NCBI RefSeq assembly: GCF_020536995.1
Contig: NC_068359.1
Location: 81,699,430-81,763,429, forward strand
Direction: 5' to 3'
Length of the DNA stretch: 64,000 nucleotides
DNA from: Dreissena polymorpha
Lineage: Eukaryota > Mollusca > Bivalvia > Myida > Dreissenidae
Made by a program: the position numbers and the translations under genes
In this document: piece by piece, positions 35,602 through 49,538 of the stretch
Layout of the letters: each line of letters opens with the position of its first letter
Numbering within the stretch: position 1 is the first letter of the stretch
The notes under the pieces: model-generated
The model's database searches: none
Seen by the model: the letters and a program-made list of their open reading frames with translations, nothing else
What the model was told of the DNA's origin: nothing

Positions 35602-35607
35602 TATAAA
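35602..35607 (+). promoter_or_regulatory. Possible TATA box of the SRCR gene
   Basis: TATAAA lies 91 bp before the ATG at 35698, which would place initiation near 35630-35640 and leave a ~60-nt leader. Position is plausible; no other support. Confidence 0.35.
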
Positions 35608-35697
35608 CAGCGCGTTATCTTGAGTCTTCAAATGATAGCGTGCAACCGACAGTCGGTATTTGTACTGTTTCAATTGTGCAATGGTTAGGGAAAAAAG

Positions 35698-35749
35698 ATG
35701 TGGACATTAAGTTTTATATTACTTATTTGGACAATTATTGACTATGTTG
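35698..35749 (+). CDS. SRCR gene exon 1: signal peptide
   Basis: ATG followed by 17 hydrophobic-rich codons ([13 protein letters not shown]) and a GTAAGT donor, phase 1. The split codon G|GT joins in frame to exon 2. The start is chosen because it gives a signal peptide directly joined to the first SRCR half-domain. Confidence 0.85.
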
Positions 35750-38700
35750 GTAAGTGTCTATAAAATGAATGGATGCTATATGTTATTTGGTTACTGTTTA
35801 CAAATTGGCAAAAAATAAGTTTATTTCATTAAAAATATGTAAGTTTTGAGTCCCTGTACGCTGTTTCTCTGTGGGCCAATATAAGTTTGGTATCTCTCGC
35901 ACCGTCCAAATGTCCGTCTGTCCGTCGGTCCGTTCGACCTCAAATCTGGCTCATTGGAGTTCTCAAAAAGTAATGACCAATGCATTGATTAATTCCATTG
36001 ATGTACGTCCTTTTCACAAACGGTTAAACGAATATAATTATTTCTTAAATTAGAACAAATAAATACTTTTATATTAGTCTTTGTGGTCTGTTTATTCGGG
36101 ATAAGATCATGTTTACTTTACTAGTTTTTATTATTACTGATTTTTAACATGCATGTTAATTACAACTTAATTGTACAGATGACGAAATTTAATGGTATTT
36201 GTCAGTTATGTATATACAGTTTTGTATGACATACGGTAACTGTTAATGTGCATACAAGTTATTTTGGTATATACCAACAATAATTTGTTTTTTCAAATGG
36301 AGATCATAGGAATAATGATATGGCAATTTTCCTTCCTATGCAAATACACACTTCCAATATTTATTTCATACCGTTTAAAAAATAAACGGACATTTTTCAC
36401 AAACACGATCTATATACAGTATCAGTTTAGTTTATACATGTGAATATTGTCAGATTGTTCCGCTCAGATAGTTTTGAAGAGATTTATAACTTTTTATTAT
36501 AAATACGACAGTTTCTGTGGAATTGTGTAGATGATCTCGGGAACCAATGATCCGATTGGAGGAAACATACTATGAATACCATCCCTGTGATCTCTCCGTT
36601 CTTTTGAATTATCAGAAAGTGAATGTGCTACGAATGTAAAATGGGTTATTTCGGATCCCTTTTTTATGGTCAGCACATGTTTATAAAAGGCAAAGTGTTG
36701 GAAAATAATCCATCATTTTATTTATATTATTGTTACATTTCAGGTACATTACATTATAGTAAGCTACGATTAGCTGGTAGTAATCTAGGCAATCAAGGTC
36801 GCGTGGAGGTCCTGTACAACAACACATGGGGAACCGTGTGCGATATTGGATGGGACCGGTCAGATGCGGCCGTTGTCTGTAGGGAGCTGGGGTTGCCATT
36901 GTAAGCATGCGACTTATGCGTCAATATTTTTGGGTTATTTTATTGAGTTATGAAACACACGTGCACGCACAGACACACTCACACAAATAACCATGAGAAA
37001 TGTGTGTGTTTAATGTATTTATGTTTATGTGATGCAAGTCTGATCTGTTTGTTCCGTTTTTGGGGATCGCCTTGTGTTCGTCGTTCTTTGAGTGTCTTGT
37101 GGAAACGTTTTATTCAAACATTTCCAGGAAATTTCCTTTGTTGTTTCTCCTGTAAAGTTAATTTGTGGTCCGCAGAATGGGTCGGTCATAAGAGCTAAAA
37201 TAGATAATACACATTTATTTGAAACCTTCTTCTTTGACACAGCAAGGGTCAGGTGTTCAAGTTGTATACCATGTGGTCGTCTACTTAGTGTGCTTAAATC
37301 ATACCTAAAACTGTTAACGTATAATTTTCATTAAATATACTTCATATACGTTGAAAAACTTTTACATTAGTGCGTACATGTGTATGTTTAGTATAAAGCA
37401 TTTCTTTTATGATTAACCTCGCATATAAAATAACGCTAGTTTGTATTCGAACAGTTGTTCGTATAAGCCCTATATTTATATATATATATATATATATATA
37501 AATATAGGGCTTATACGGCAGAGTTTATAAAAGAAAATCAAAATTGGCCTTGCTCTGTGGTATCTGGTTTTTTGTACATCAATATAGTGATAACATTAAA
37601 ACAATCTAGGATCGAGGGAACCAAAAGGTTCGATATTTTGCATGTGGTGATCCTCTTCCAAGTGTGTTCTTATTCAGCGACTGAGTTGAAAAGTTGTTAC
37701 ACCCGGGTGTCACTTATTTTTAATTACCAATATGTGTATAGTGAAGAATAAACAGATATATGTCTCCAAAAATGCAAGGTACAAATGTTAGTCGTTTGGC
37801 TTGTCACATAAAATAGTAGTTCTCTACCAAATTTATTCGAATCATTCCCCTGGGATTACCGTGGTTTACGTGCTATGTGCAGAATTATAAAGCAAATTAA
37901 CGTTAATATTTTCGTCTCGTAAGCCACAAGGCACACAACTTTAATATTTGGTTTTGGGAACCTAGATAGTGGTGTTCGACACATATTGTTTAAATCATAC
38001 CAATGGGATCGAAACTGTTCATATTTTTTATTTACTTAAAAAATAATCTTTACTGAAACCACAAGTATTAACGGTGAACTATTTGATTTTTAAAATGTTA
38101 TCGTGTTTCTCTACACTTGTTATCTTCAAATCATGCTCTTTAGCTCATAACTCGCCACGCCCCACCGATAACTTGAATTCTGTACACGTATGTAGTAAAT
38201 AAGATGAATAAACCATCTTGTGCTCTGAAATTGCAAGAATCATTTGGTGCAGAACTGTGTATAGTAGTCCCCTACTAGTTGTATTCAAATCATGTTGCCA
38301 TTATTGACTTCCCACAAGGTAACATTATGTGTATTGAACTATATACTGAAACACGCGTTAAACCTTATTCTCTTACACCACAGGTCGCAAAGCTTTGATT
38401 TTTTGCATGTAAAAAGGCAAGTGATGCATCATGGAAAAAAATGGGAGTTGCATGATATATGCAGATTTCGATTGTTAACTATTGAAAAAAAAATCATTTT
38501 GAAACCACATGAGTAATAATTAATATTTGGTGTGTAACATCGTAAAACTGCCCTCTACAAAGATTGCTGAAATAAATCCTCTGGGTAAAAACTTAAAACG
38601 CCCCAAATTATATAGATCTGAATTTAATAGTGAAATAACTTAACAAATCTTTATCTTTGAAATAACACGGCCAAGAGGTCTTTGAATTGCAACATCATAT

Positions 38701-41700
38701 TGTGATTAGTCATCAACTAAGCTTGTTCCAATTATACTTCTGAGGTCACAATGAGACCTGATTGAGGTGCGGGGTTATATGTTTTACACTGAATTATGTA
38801 GAATAATAACGTGTCTGATATTTGGTATGTGTCAAAAGAGTGTTGTCGTTAACAATTATTGGTCAAATTTTGTACCTTGATTCTAAACTAACCGCACCCA
38901 TCACACATGTGTGCGACTAAAGGCGATCTTTACCCTCTTGTGTCAATTTGTATAATGAGTAACTTGAGTGTTGCTTCAATTGTGAGGCAGTGGTCACTCA
39001 ACATTATATACCCATACAATGCTTTTTGTATGGCAGTTCTGGAGCCGTGCCTAGTACTTATAGTTTGTTCGGTGAAGGGACCGGTGAAATTCATCTTTCA
39101 AATGTGAACTGCGATGGGACGGAAACCACGCTCGCGAATTGTACATGGAGGAAGGAAGACTGCAATCATTCCATGGATGCGGGAGTAATTTGTCAACAAA
39201 GTATGTCAGTGACTTGTTCACTTTTTTAATAAACGCATTCTTATATGTTTCGCATCTTTAGAGCCCGATTTTTTTATAAGCTTTCCTTAATTAAAAATCA
39301 TGCACAATTTTAAATGTAGTGCTCGATGCTCAACCACATTATTCTAGGTATGCCAGATTTATTAACCATGATTTGTTTCAGCATATGTAAAACAAATTTA
39401 ATCTTATTCTTACCAAAAGTAAAAATAAATCTACACTGGTTTTAACCAGTACTCATCAAGCTACGGAATACCGTTAGGGACATCGTGGTTACACATTACA
39501 ATCCAGAGGGCGATAGTGCGACAGTACGATGGCACAATGCGATAGTGCGATGGCGACAATGCGATAGTACGATGGCGACAACGCGATAGTGCGATGGCGA
39601 CAATACGATAGTACGATGACGACAATGCGACAGCGCGATAGTACCATGGCGACAATGCGATAGTCAAATCGTACTATTGCCATCGAATCATCCTATTGTC
39701 GCCATCGTACTATCGCATTGTTGCAATCGTACTATCGCGTTGTCGTACTGTCGCCATCGTACTATGACACTGTCGTCATCGTATTGTCGACCTGTCTTCA
39801 TCGTATTATCGCACTATCGCATTGTCGCCATCGTACAATCGCACTGTCGCCATCGTATTGTCGCACTGTCGCCATCGTACTAACATATTGTCGCCATCGT
39901 ACTATCGTGTTGTCGCATTGTCGCCATCGTTCTATCGCATTATCGCCATCGTACTTTCGCATTGTCGCCATCATACTATCGCATTGTCGCCATCTGGATT
40001 TTGATGTGTAACCACGATGACACTAACGGTTTTCCGTATCATGCAGATATTGTTTCTTGTTAAGAGTGTTTAAGTTATATAATTGTACAAGTTAATAAAA
40101 ATGGTGCGCGCCTTGGTTACTGTTTAGACGCAGGTATTACACCGATACGACTTGTCGGAGGTCGGACTAACAACGAAGGCCGTGTGGAGATTCTTTACAA
40201 CAACACATGGGGTACGATCTGTGATGGCAGTTTTGACGTCAATGATGCTGCCGTATTGTGTGGAATGCTGGGATATTCAAGGTAATTTTAAAGAGCGATT
40301 ATAAGTAAAGGATTAATTGAAACAATGGATTGACACTACTTCTTGCAGTTATCATTGTGCAGGTTAACGTAAGATGATGTGCAGCTTTTATAATGGTTTG
40401 AAAAAGAGCCACATGGAGCATAATTAAATTTATTCAGAGTATTTACGTAAACACGCTCTTTGTTGTTCTACATTCTATTGGTCTAACAATTCATTATGCT
40501 AACAATACTATTGACATACCGTTCTTTCGGAAACCAGACTTTATGAAGACGATATTTTACGAATATTCTCATAACCTTACAATACACAATGAAAAAACCC
40601 AAAGAACAACTGTAAACGTTTAAGATTCGTGAAATTGTTGCATCTCCAGTTACATTTTTTATTAGCTCTTAAGAAGCTCATATGTTCCTTTTTTGATTAA
40701 ATTATATTTGAACAAGTATTTTTGTAATGCTTATGTAACAAATGGGTATTGTTTCCTTCCACTTTCATCTAAGGGGACTGTACTTATACCATCCGTCCAT
40801 CCTATATGTTTGTCCGGCTTAAAAACTGGATCCTAAGAGGTTTTAAAACGTACACATGGTACTTGAATAAAACGTACAGTTGTATCAGATAACGTGAAGA
40901 GTATGACCGATTCTTCATTTTTTTGTTTTGTAATCAAAGGTATGAGGAACGTGAGGATTCTGTACGACCTTTATTCAATAGAGGTTAAAGGCCATGCCAC
41001 TTAAACAAAAAACTACAAAAAAAAACTAAATAATCTCTTCCAGTGTGTATCTGATAATCTGTCGGTCCATCCCCAAAATCTTAAATAACTCGGACAAACG
41101 CATTAGATACAACTAAAACTAAGATTTCTCAAATAGTGCTGAAGATAATTAGATCAAACCCATTTGTGATAAATATGCCTTGTTATTTATTTGGTTTTCA
41201 TATTATGCATTTTATTTTTCACTTTATTTTGTTGATCAGTGCATTTAAGTACCATTGATTCTGGTAAAGAAATACAAGTTGTGTTGTGGGACACAGGCGC
41301 CATGTTTGAGATTGTTTTGGCAAAAGAGTTTACCTCACAAACTAAGAAACCGGGAATAAATACTTAATTACCTGTATAGTATACAATATCTTTAACTAAC
41401 TGGATACAAACGGTTGAAGTGGTGGCAGCTCACACTGGAATAGTATTCTTGCGAATGTTACTCAAAGAACTTTACTCCGACCATTTCTATTTGTAATAGA
41501 TAAAAAAGATATTGTAGCAAACAATGTTGGAAACATGACACTTATGGTCGATAACACAACATCTGTCGTATATCTAGTAACTTTCGATCTAGAAAACATA
41601 TGTGAATGTGCGAGTAAATGGCTTGTTAAATGAAATGCAAACAACAAATGAAGGTGCTTCTTATATCTAAAACAAGCATCTGTAATCCCATCACTCCCTC

Positions 41701-44700
41701 CTTTGTAAGGAAAATGTAACAATATAAGATGCCCAACAATACATGCATTTAGATATTATAATTGTTTTACATTCTAACGGTCTATGTTGGTCAATCCAAA
41801 TTTAGTTCCTTTTAAAGACGCATATTGGGCCAGAATTACCATCATATTAAATTGAAATCTATTCTTAACATACGTGCTCTTACAAACTCCTCGCAGTGTT
41901 ACCTCTTTTGGCTATACGGTAGACACCGAATTCATAAGTTTAAACTATATAGATTTGGAACGAATTTCGAATTGTAATGTTGTTTTGTAATTAAATGAAT
42001 ATCGATGCAGTTTTCTTCAAAAAGAATTATCAGTGAAAGATATCATAAAGGAAAAGTAACGATAGAAAATGATATATAACAATAATCATATTTTAATATT
42101 TGGCAGGTAGTGTCGGCATGTATATGATACGAGCTAATCTCTGAACCAGTCCAATCAGTCCTCCGAGTCCTTTTAGAGTTAAATACTTTTAATTCAAAAG
42201 ACGCATTCTCGAATACAATGGCGTTATTTTCGATGAGTTTACTTAATAACGAATAATAGAACATATAGTTATAAGCAACTCGTATAATGTTACCGGAACG
42301 GCACAATTAATTCAAGTAAATCGAATTATGAAGATACAATATCAATTTACACATTTGAAATTAAAGATCAACATGAAAACTTCAGAATGAACATGTGTCG
42401 CAGCTTTTATCAAACACAACTCCTTACTCAGTGATGAAAAGTGATAATTTTCTACTTGTGCCCGCAAGAATATATGCTCACTTTAATGCATTTTAACAAT
42501 CACCTGTCAGGGCAAACACATTCGTATCTTTTGAAACACGCTCCGCAAATGCGGTTATGTAGTTGAAACATGTAAAAAGGCCATTTATATTAGTCGCTTT
42601 ATACACTCGTCGAGATAAAACTTTCGCAACGCAAAGAAATACCTTGTGTGTGTTTCCTTTTTTTATAAGAAGATGGACATAAATAATGATTGTTTAGTCT
42701 TTTTGAAACGCAAGTAGGCTTTTGTAATACCGCATTTCCAAATCACAGGGGAAACGGTTGTCCTTTTCCAAGCCTTCCCTGATTTGGGGCAGACGAAATA
42801 GATATTTAATATAATATTTCGTAATTCTAACAATTTTTCATTTACAAACCTTTTTCTAACATTTTCTTCCAAGAACATTGCTTACACGATTTTAAGGTAA
42901 AAAAAGGTAAAATTTAGTCCATGATCAGCGAACAAAAACCTGCAGATTTTTAGTAAATTATTCTAAGCAATTGGTTTATTTACTAATAACAACGATCGCT
43001 TTGGTAAGCGCGTTTTATCAAAATTTGATAACCGTTCTGTACTGTTATTAGACAATCATTATTTTGTTCAGTCCGATGAAATAAACATTTAAGTTAATTT
43101 TTCACCTCGCCTTTTTATTATCCCCGCCGAAAAACATTTCGGAGGGGATATAGTAATGGTCTCCGTCCGTCTGTGCGTCCGTCTGTGCGTCCGTCTTTCC
43201 GCCCTTCCGTCCGAAACTTTGTCCAGAGCAAAACTCTATTTACCTTAGTTTTTTAATAATCATCCTTTATATAATTTCAAAGCAATTTTTGTCCGGAGCA
43301 TAACTCTAGATCTAAATAAGGGATTTACTTGAAACTTTAAATACAAACAGATGGCAAGTAGGAGAAGTGCAGTGACTCAAAACCATAACTATATCTACCT
43401 TAGTTTTTGAAATATCTCTTTTTATTTAATTTCACAATATTTTTTTGTTGGGAGCATAACTCTAAATCTACAGAAGGGATTTACTGGAAACTAGAAATAT
43501 CAACAGTTGGCACTTAGGAGAAGTGCAGTAAACCATAACTCTGTCGATTGTAGTTTTTGAATTATCTCCTTTTATTTTTGATTTTTTTGTTTTTATTTAT
43601 GTTTCATTTATATATAATTTTAAATTATATTTAATTTAATTTCATAGTAAATATATTATTTTTTCAATTTAAATATCACCCTTTATCTAATTTTACAATA
43701 ATATTTTAATTTGAACACTGAAGTATTCACTGTAAAATTAATAAATGAGTATAAGGAAAAATACAGTAATGAAGAACAGTAACTGTTTATAGTCTTCTTT
43801 TTTAATTACCTGCCTTTCTTTCATTTCCATATATTTTATTCTCTACAGCATAACTCCAACACTATATAACTAATTGATCCCTGAAATATAAATAGATGAC
43901 ACAGGTGCAATGTTTTACAAATATTCTTCTACTCTCTAAAACAAATGTTGTCACACAAGCAAACACATTTCGGCGGGGATTTGGCACTACTGTGACAAGC
44001 TCTTGTTAAAATTTGTTTAAGGCTTTAGTTTCACAGATTTTCTGGAAAATGTTGTGTCCATTGTCAAATATGGTTACTTTGAAATTGATGCAAGATGGTT
44101 ATTTTAATTCTAGATGTGGTGACGTTACTGATTGTATTATAAATGCTGATAATATTCCAGCAAGGTCGGAATGAACAAGTAATTAATGAAGCTGGTAAAA
44201 ATGTAATGACATTAAAACATAGTATTTGTGTGCTCTAGATAGACGGTATCTAGGTATGATGGTTCTTCTGAGTCTTTTATTCTAAGAGGTGTTTCTTTTT
44301 GTTATTTGAATCTAAAATTGGGGGCCATGAAAATAATAAATAGATAGAAAATGTACAAATGTATGCATGCACGCCATTCATGAAAGTACACCAACAAGCT
44401 GCTTTTCATGCAATTTTAGGCGACACGGGTCGGTTTCCTTTAACTAAAGCTTTAGCTCATTGTTATATTAGATATTGTGTAAAATTACTTAAAAGACGTT
44501 GTGTCTGCTACATCCGTATATGTTCTGTAAAGGTCGTTTATAACCATAGTATTCGGCATAAAAATTTGAAGCGATAATCGAGCGATCTCTATGTTCTAGT
44601 TAGTTGGTTATATTTAGGATACATGTAATCACAAGGTCAATATTCCAAACAGCTTCGTATGTACATGTCCATTGATTATCTGAGAAGTATAACACTTGTG

Positions 44701-47700
44701 GGGTTTCATAACAATTAAAACAACTGTCGTGATACGTTAACTTAAATAACTCCTTTGAACGAGAACAAATATTTTATTGAAATTGACAACATAAAGCATA
44801 TGAGTTGCCGGTCGTCTTTTGGAAGACCTTTGAAACAGATACTATAACAGTATGCCTAGAAAATTTAGAACATGTATACATAGTGAAACATTTGTTGAAG
44901 ACAAATTCTACTTTGTGATGTGTGCTTTGTGCAATATATTTCTAGAAGTTATTTAATTTATAATAGTTGAAATGATTTATATAAACTTATGTCATCGAAA
45001 GATCCGTATGTAGTTCGAAATGTTAGCAAATCATTTGAACGTACAATTCGAACAAAAATATGCATTAATCGAGCGAAATTCGTTAATTTGTACGAAGTCG
45101 CGTATGTTTGCATCGATACGAATATGCTGTTTTCTGCTCACTGATAGTTACTTTTGTATTTGTTTATTATTAGAAGTATTGTGTTAAAAACGATTGTTTT
45201 ATGGATATTAACAGTTTGTGCTTGCATTGTACATATTTTCCTAAGTGTTGTTTTTCTTTGAATCCATTTTTTTCGGTATCACAAAAAGGCGCTTTTATTA
45301 CGAGGAAATAAAAATTATGTGTCATTAAGTCTTTATTTATTCCTCTACAACATATCTTATGTTGTTCACTATGTACGTTGAAGTTTGTCTGTTCTCTTAT
45401 GGCTTCATTTTCCCGAAATATTTGCTATCCATAGGGAATAATATGTAATTGTACTAATTTATCATTGTATAATTAATTATACCACTTTAACATAGCTTTC
45501 TGTATACGCGATGTTCTTTTTAGTATTGCTTTACACACTTTTTTTCGTTTTCTAAAAGATAAGCTATTCTGAAGGGGCAGGGTCCGTGTATATTCTGTCT
45601 TTTTGTATTTCGTTTTGCATTTGACTAAACTAAACCCGAAAAGCAAGGCATATTATATCATATTCAGATTTCATAATATCCGAAACAAACACAAAATTTG
45701 AAAACCAACTTGACTTTTTATATCTTTTTATGTTGTTGTACAAATTATTTAAAAAAACGTACTTCTCTAATTATTTTCGTTTCAATTTTACGAAAATCAA
45801 TATTTGAAAATTGAAACGAAGTATTTGGTTCCGTTTACCGCTCTTGGTTTGGTTAAACGAAAAACGAGTGGCGCTGCGCTGCTATATTCGGGGGGAAATC
45901 ATGATTGATATTCCTGCGCAGTTTTCTCATTTGATATTATTTTGTGTATACATAAAATATACACTATTATAGAAGAAGAATAGTCGAGTATTGGGACAGC
46001 TAATGTTGGCTAGTATAATGGGAGAATGAATAGATCTACGTTAACGTTAAATTATGATACCAACGTAGATTTTTGTTTTTGTTTAAAGTTATTAAATTTG
46101 ATTACATATATAACATCCATTTCAATAGTCATCGCACAATAACATATCTTTGTTCAGGCCCCGTGTTATCAACACATTTTTTGCAATCGAAAATCGATTT
46201 TGCTTGTCATTGAAAATGGATTTCCATTGTAGTTGAAAGGCAAAAATGAAAATTGATGTCAGTTAAAATCGATTTCCGATTGCAAAATCGTTTTGTGATC
46301 ACGGGGCCAGCTTTGCCTTTCTCTTCAAGTAATTCAAACAATGGAATTATTTTCTACGTTTTATTCATGTCAGTTTAACAAATTGTCGTAGAGTAAATTA
46401 ACAAATCCTTATTTCTTTGCACAATCTCATCATACGAAATCAATATCTATCTATTTTACTATTAATCTTAATTCTTTCCAAACAGTAAGTACAGTTCAGC
46501 TAACAACCTAGCCAGTTGTTATTACCTAAACCAATAATACGCATGACTGGTTCGCGGCAAGCGCAAGTAAGCGCGCATTTGCCACTTGACCGCCAGAACA
46601 TAAACATTGTATATCTTTGATATATATTGTTGTGCGTTGTTAATACAGGTAAGTGATAATTCAATTTAAACACTTTGCCTTTGTATTGCTATAATCTCTT
46701 TTCTAATTAAATGCAGCGTGAGTTATTTAGTGTACATATTGTATTAAAATAGTGCCATGTGTTTATGCCCCCGGTAGGGTGGCATAGAGCAGTTGAACTG
46801 TCCGTCAGTCAGTGTGTCTGTCCGTCCGTCCGAAAAAAAAACTTTAACGTTGGCCATAACTTTTGAATTATTGAAGATAGAAACTTGATATTTGGCATGC
46901 GTGTGCATCTCACGGAGCTGCACATTTTGAGTGGTGAAAAGTGAAGGTCAAGGTCATCCTTTAAGGTCAAATGTCTAATATATGGCGTCTGTCCGTCCGT
47001 CCAAAAACTTTAACATTGGCCATAGCTTTTTCACTTTTGAAGATAGCAACTTGATATTTGGCATGCATGTGTATCTCATGAGGCTGAACATTTTGAGTTG
47101 TGAAAGGTGTAGGTCAATGTCATCCTTCAAGGTCAAATGTCAAATATATGGCGTCTGTCCATCCGAAAACTTTAACATTAACCATAACTTTTTCAATAAT
47201 GAAGATAGCAACTTGATATTTGGAATGCATGTGCATCTCACGGAGCTGCACATTTTGAATGGTAAAAAATGAAGGTCAAGGTCATCCTTATATTCCGTCC
47301 GTCCGAAAACTTTAACATTGGCCATAAATTGTTCAATATCGAAGATAACAACTTGATATTTGGCATGCATGTGTATCTCATGAATCTGCACATTTTGAGT
47401 GGTGGAAGTTCAAGGTCAATGTAATCCTTCAAGGTCAAGATCATCCTTCAAGGTCAAAGGTAAACAAAAATTAAAGCGGCGTTCTCATGAAACTGCACAT
47501 TGTGAGTGGTGGAAGTTCAAGGTCATCCTTTAAGGTCAAGGTCATCCTTTAAGGTCAAAGGTAATGAAAAAATTATTTCAAAGCGGCATTTTCATGAAGC
47601 TGCACATTGTGAGTGGTGGAAGTTCAAGGTCAAGGTCATCCTTCAAGGTCAAAGGTTAAAAAAAATATTCAAAGTGGCGTTCTCATGAAGCTGCACATTT

Positions 47701-48988
47701 TGAGTGGTGGAATGTCAAGGTCAAGGTCATCCGTAAAGGTCAAAGGTCAAAAACATTTTTTTTTATTTCAAAGTGGCGCAATAGGGGGCATTGTGTTTCT
47801 GACGAACACATCTCTTGTTATAAATTTTATTACTGTTATTGTTGTGTAATACTGGTGATTAATGTAGGCGTTTGCCACTTGACCGCCAGAACATAAACTT
47901 CGTATATCTTTGATATATTGTTCTGCGTTGTTATTACAGTCCCTTCACAGGAACCATAAATATATTTGCCGAGAGCTACGTCGACCATATGACAAAAAGT
48001 TCCAAATTAATGCTTAACATATAAAATTCAAGTATAATGAACAATGCCCCTGAGTGCACGCACTGCCGCATGAAGCTCTTTGACGGCACGTGGTGTGCCG
48101 TCCTGGCTCCTACACTTCGGGCATCTGGCTTCCGGCGGACTCTAGTACCAGATGTCCACAAAGGTCTTGCATCCATACAATGATTTGCAACAAGTTGCAA
48201 ATAAAGGATGCGACACTGGTCCTGAATTTCACACTCTAAGTTGTTATAAAGTTAAGAGCAAAGGTTTTAATGATTAAGCTATGGATTCAAGTACCGTTTT
48301 TTAATTGTTTGAGCATGATTGTGTTTGGTGCTTCCTTTATAGGATAAAGAAAATTTGCTTATAACAATTATAAAATTATTTGAAACTCGTTATAAGACCA
48401 TAACATAAATAACAGAAACCTCAACGCCTATTAGAGTCTTTTATTTAAGGTACCGTATAAGTAACAACTGTTACCATCACCTGTTTCATTAAACTCATGT
48501 ATATCATTAACTTATTAAATCATACACGTATAGCTACCGATGTATAATCTATTTGATAAGGATATTAGAGTTTTCATTTAAGGAAACAACCAGTGTCTTA
48601 AACGGAACATTTCAACGCGTGCACGTAGTATTTATAGGAAATATTATTCGTCGTCATAATGTAACGTAACATTAAGAGGCATTATAATATCATTGTAAGA
48701 TAAATATTTTGTTAGCATTGACCTTATCTTGAGCGCTTTTTTTCCGGAACATTAAATATGATGTTTAAATAGTTATTAAATACGCACATTTATTAATATT
48801 ATTTAAGTTAATTTTATTTTCTTCAAGCGCAAAACAGTTTCATTTAAGGTGATTTGTTATAACTCTTGCTTAAGATGCTAAAATCGCTTGACCGTGCGTT
48901 TGTTGTACTACTACTACTACTACTACGACAACAACTACAACTACTACTACTACTGCTACTTATAATAATGATAATCATAATCATAATC

Positions 48989-49021
<33 letters not shown>

Positions 49022-49451
49022 ATAATGATAATAATATTTTTATTATTACTACCATTATTTTTATTGTTATTAACATTATTATTATAGTCCAATTGAATCG
49101 GATTTATTATTCTTACTTGTATTTTGTTTAAGTGTTTGAATGACGTACTTTTCAGACAAGGTGCACTCGCCTTACGTAATGCGTCATACGGGCAAGGAGC
49201 AAGTCATGTTTGGTTGGACGATCTTAACTGTTCCGGAAATGAGACAGATGTTGCGTTATGTGGTCATAATGGTTGGGGAAATTCAAACTGCAATCACACC
49301 GAGAATGCTAGTATCCGCTGCTTCTGTAAGTCGAAAAGGGGTTCCGATGGTGGTGTTTGTTGGCTGTGGTCGTGTTTGTGGCTGTGATGTCTGTGGAATA
49401 TTGAAAACAGTATTAATTATGTGTTATCTTAAATTTCTTGAATAAAACGTG

Positions 49452-49538
<87 letters not shown>

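Larger units (their letters stand above)
40282..49155 (+). other. SRCR gene intron 4 (8.9 kb, longest)
   Basis: Contains Helentron-like elements at 43124-44009 and 46764-47821, a MITE at 46157-46308, a duplicated 67-bp block with a zero-length-exon site at 46648, a GC-richer patch at 48040-48185 and microsatellites at 48905-49090. The rest is AT-rich with nothing recognised. Confidence 0.6.

Noticed and set aside
36623-36743. Translation upstream of SRCR exon 2
   Set aside because: It runs through the branch/acceptor region; exon 1 at 35698 supplies a signal peptide with the right phase.
39483-40000. CRISPR-like array
   Set aside because: Units are contiguous ~20-bp minisatellites without unique spacers, inverted about a centre, in a eukaryotic intron.
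46982-47849. Several 60-96-codon frames on both strands
   Set aside because: All are translations of the tandem repeats of a Helentron-like element.
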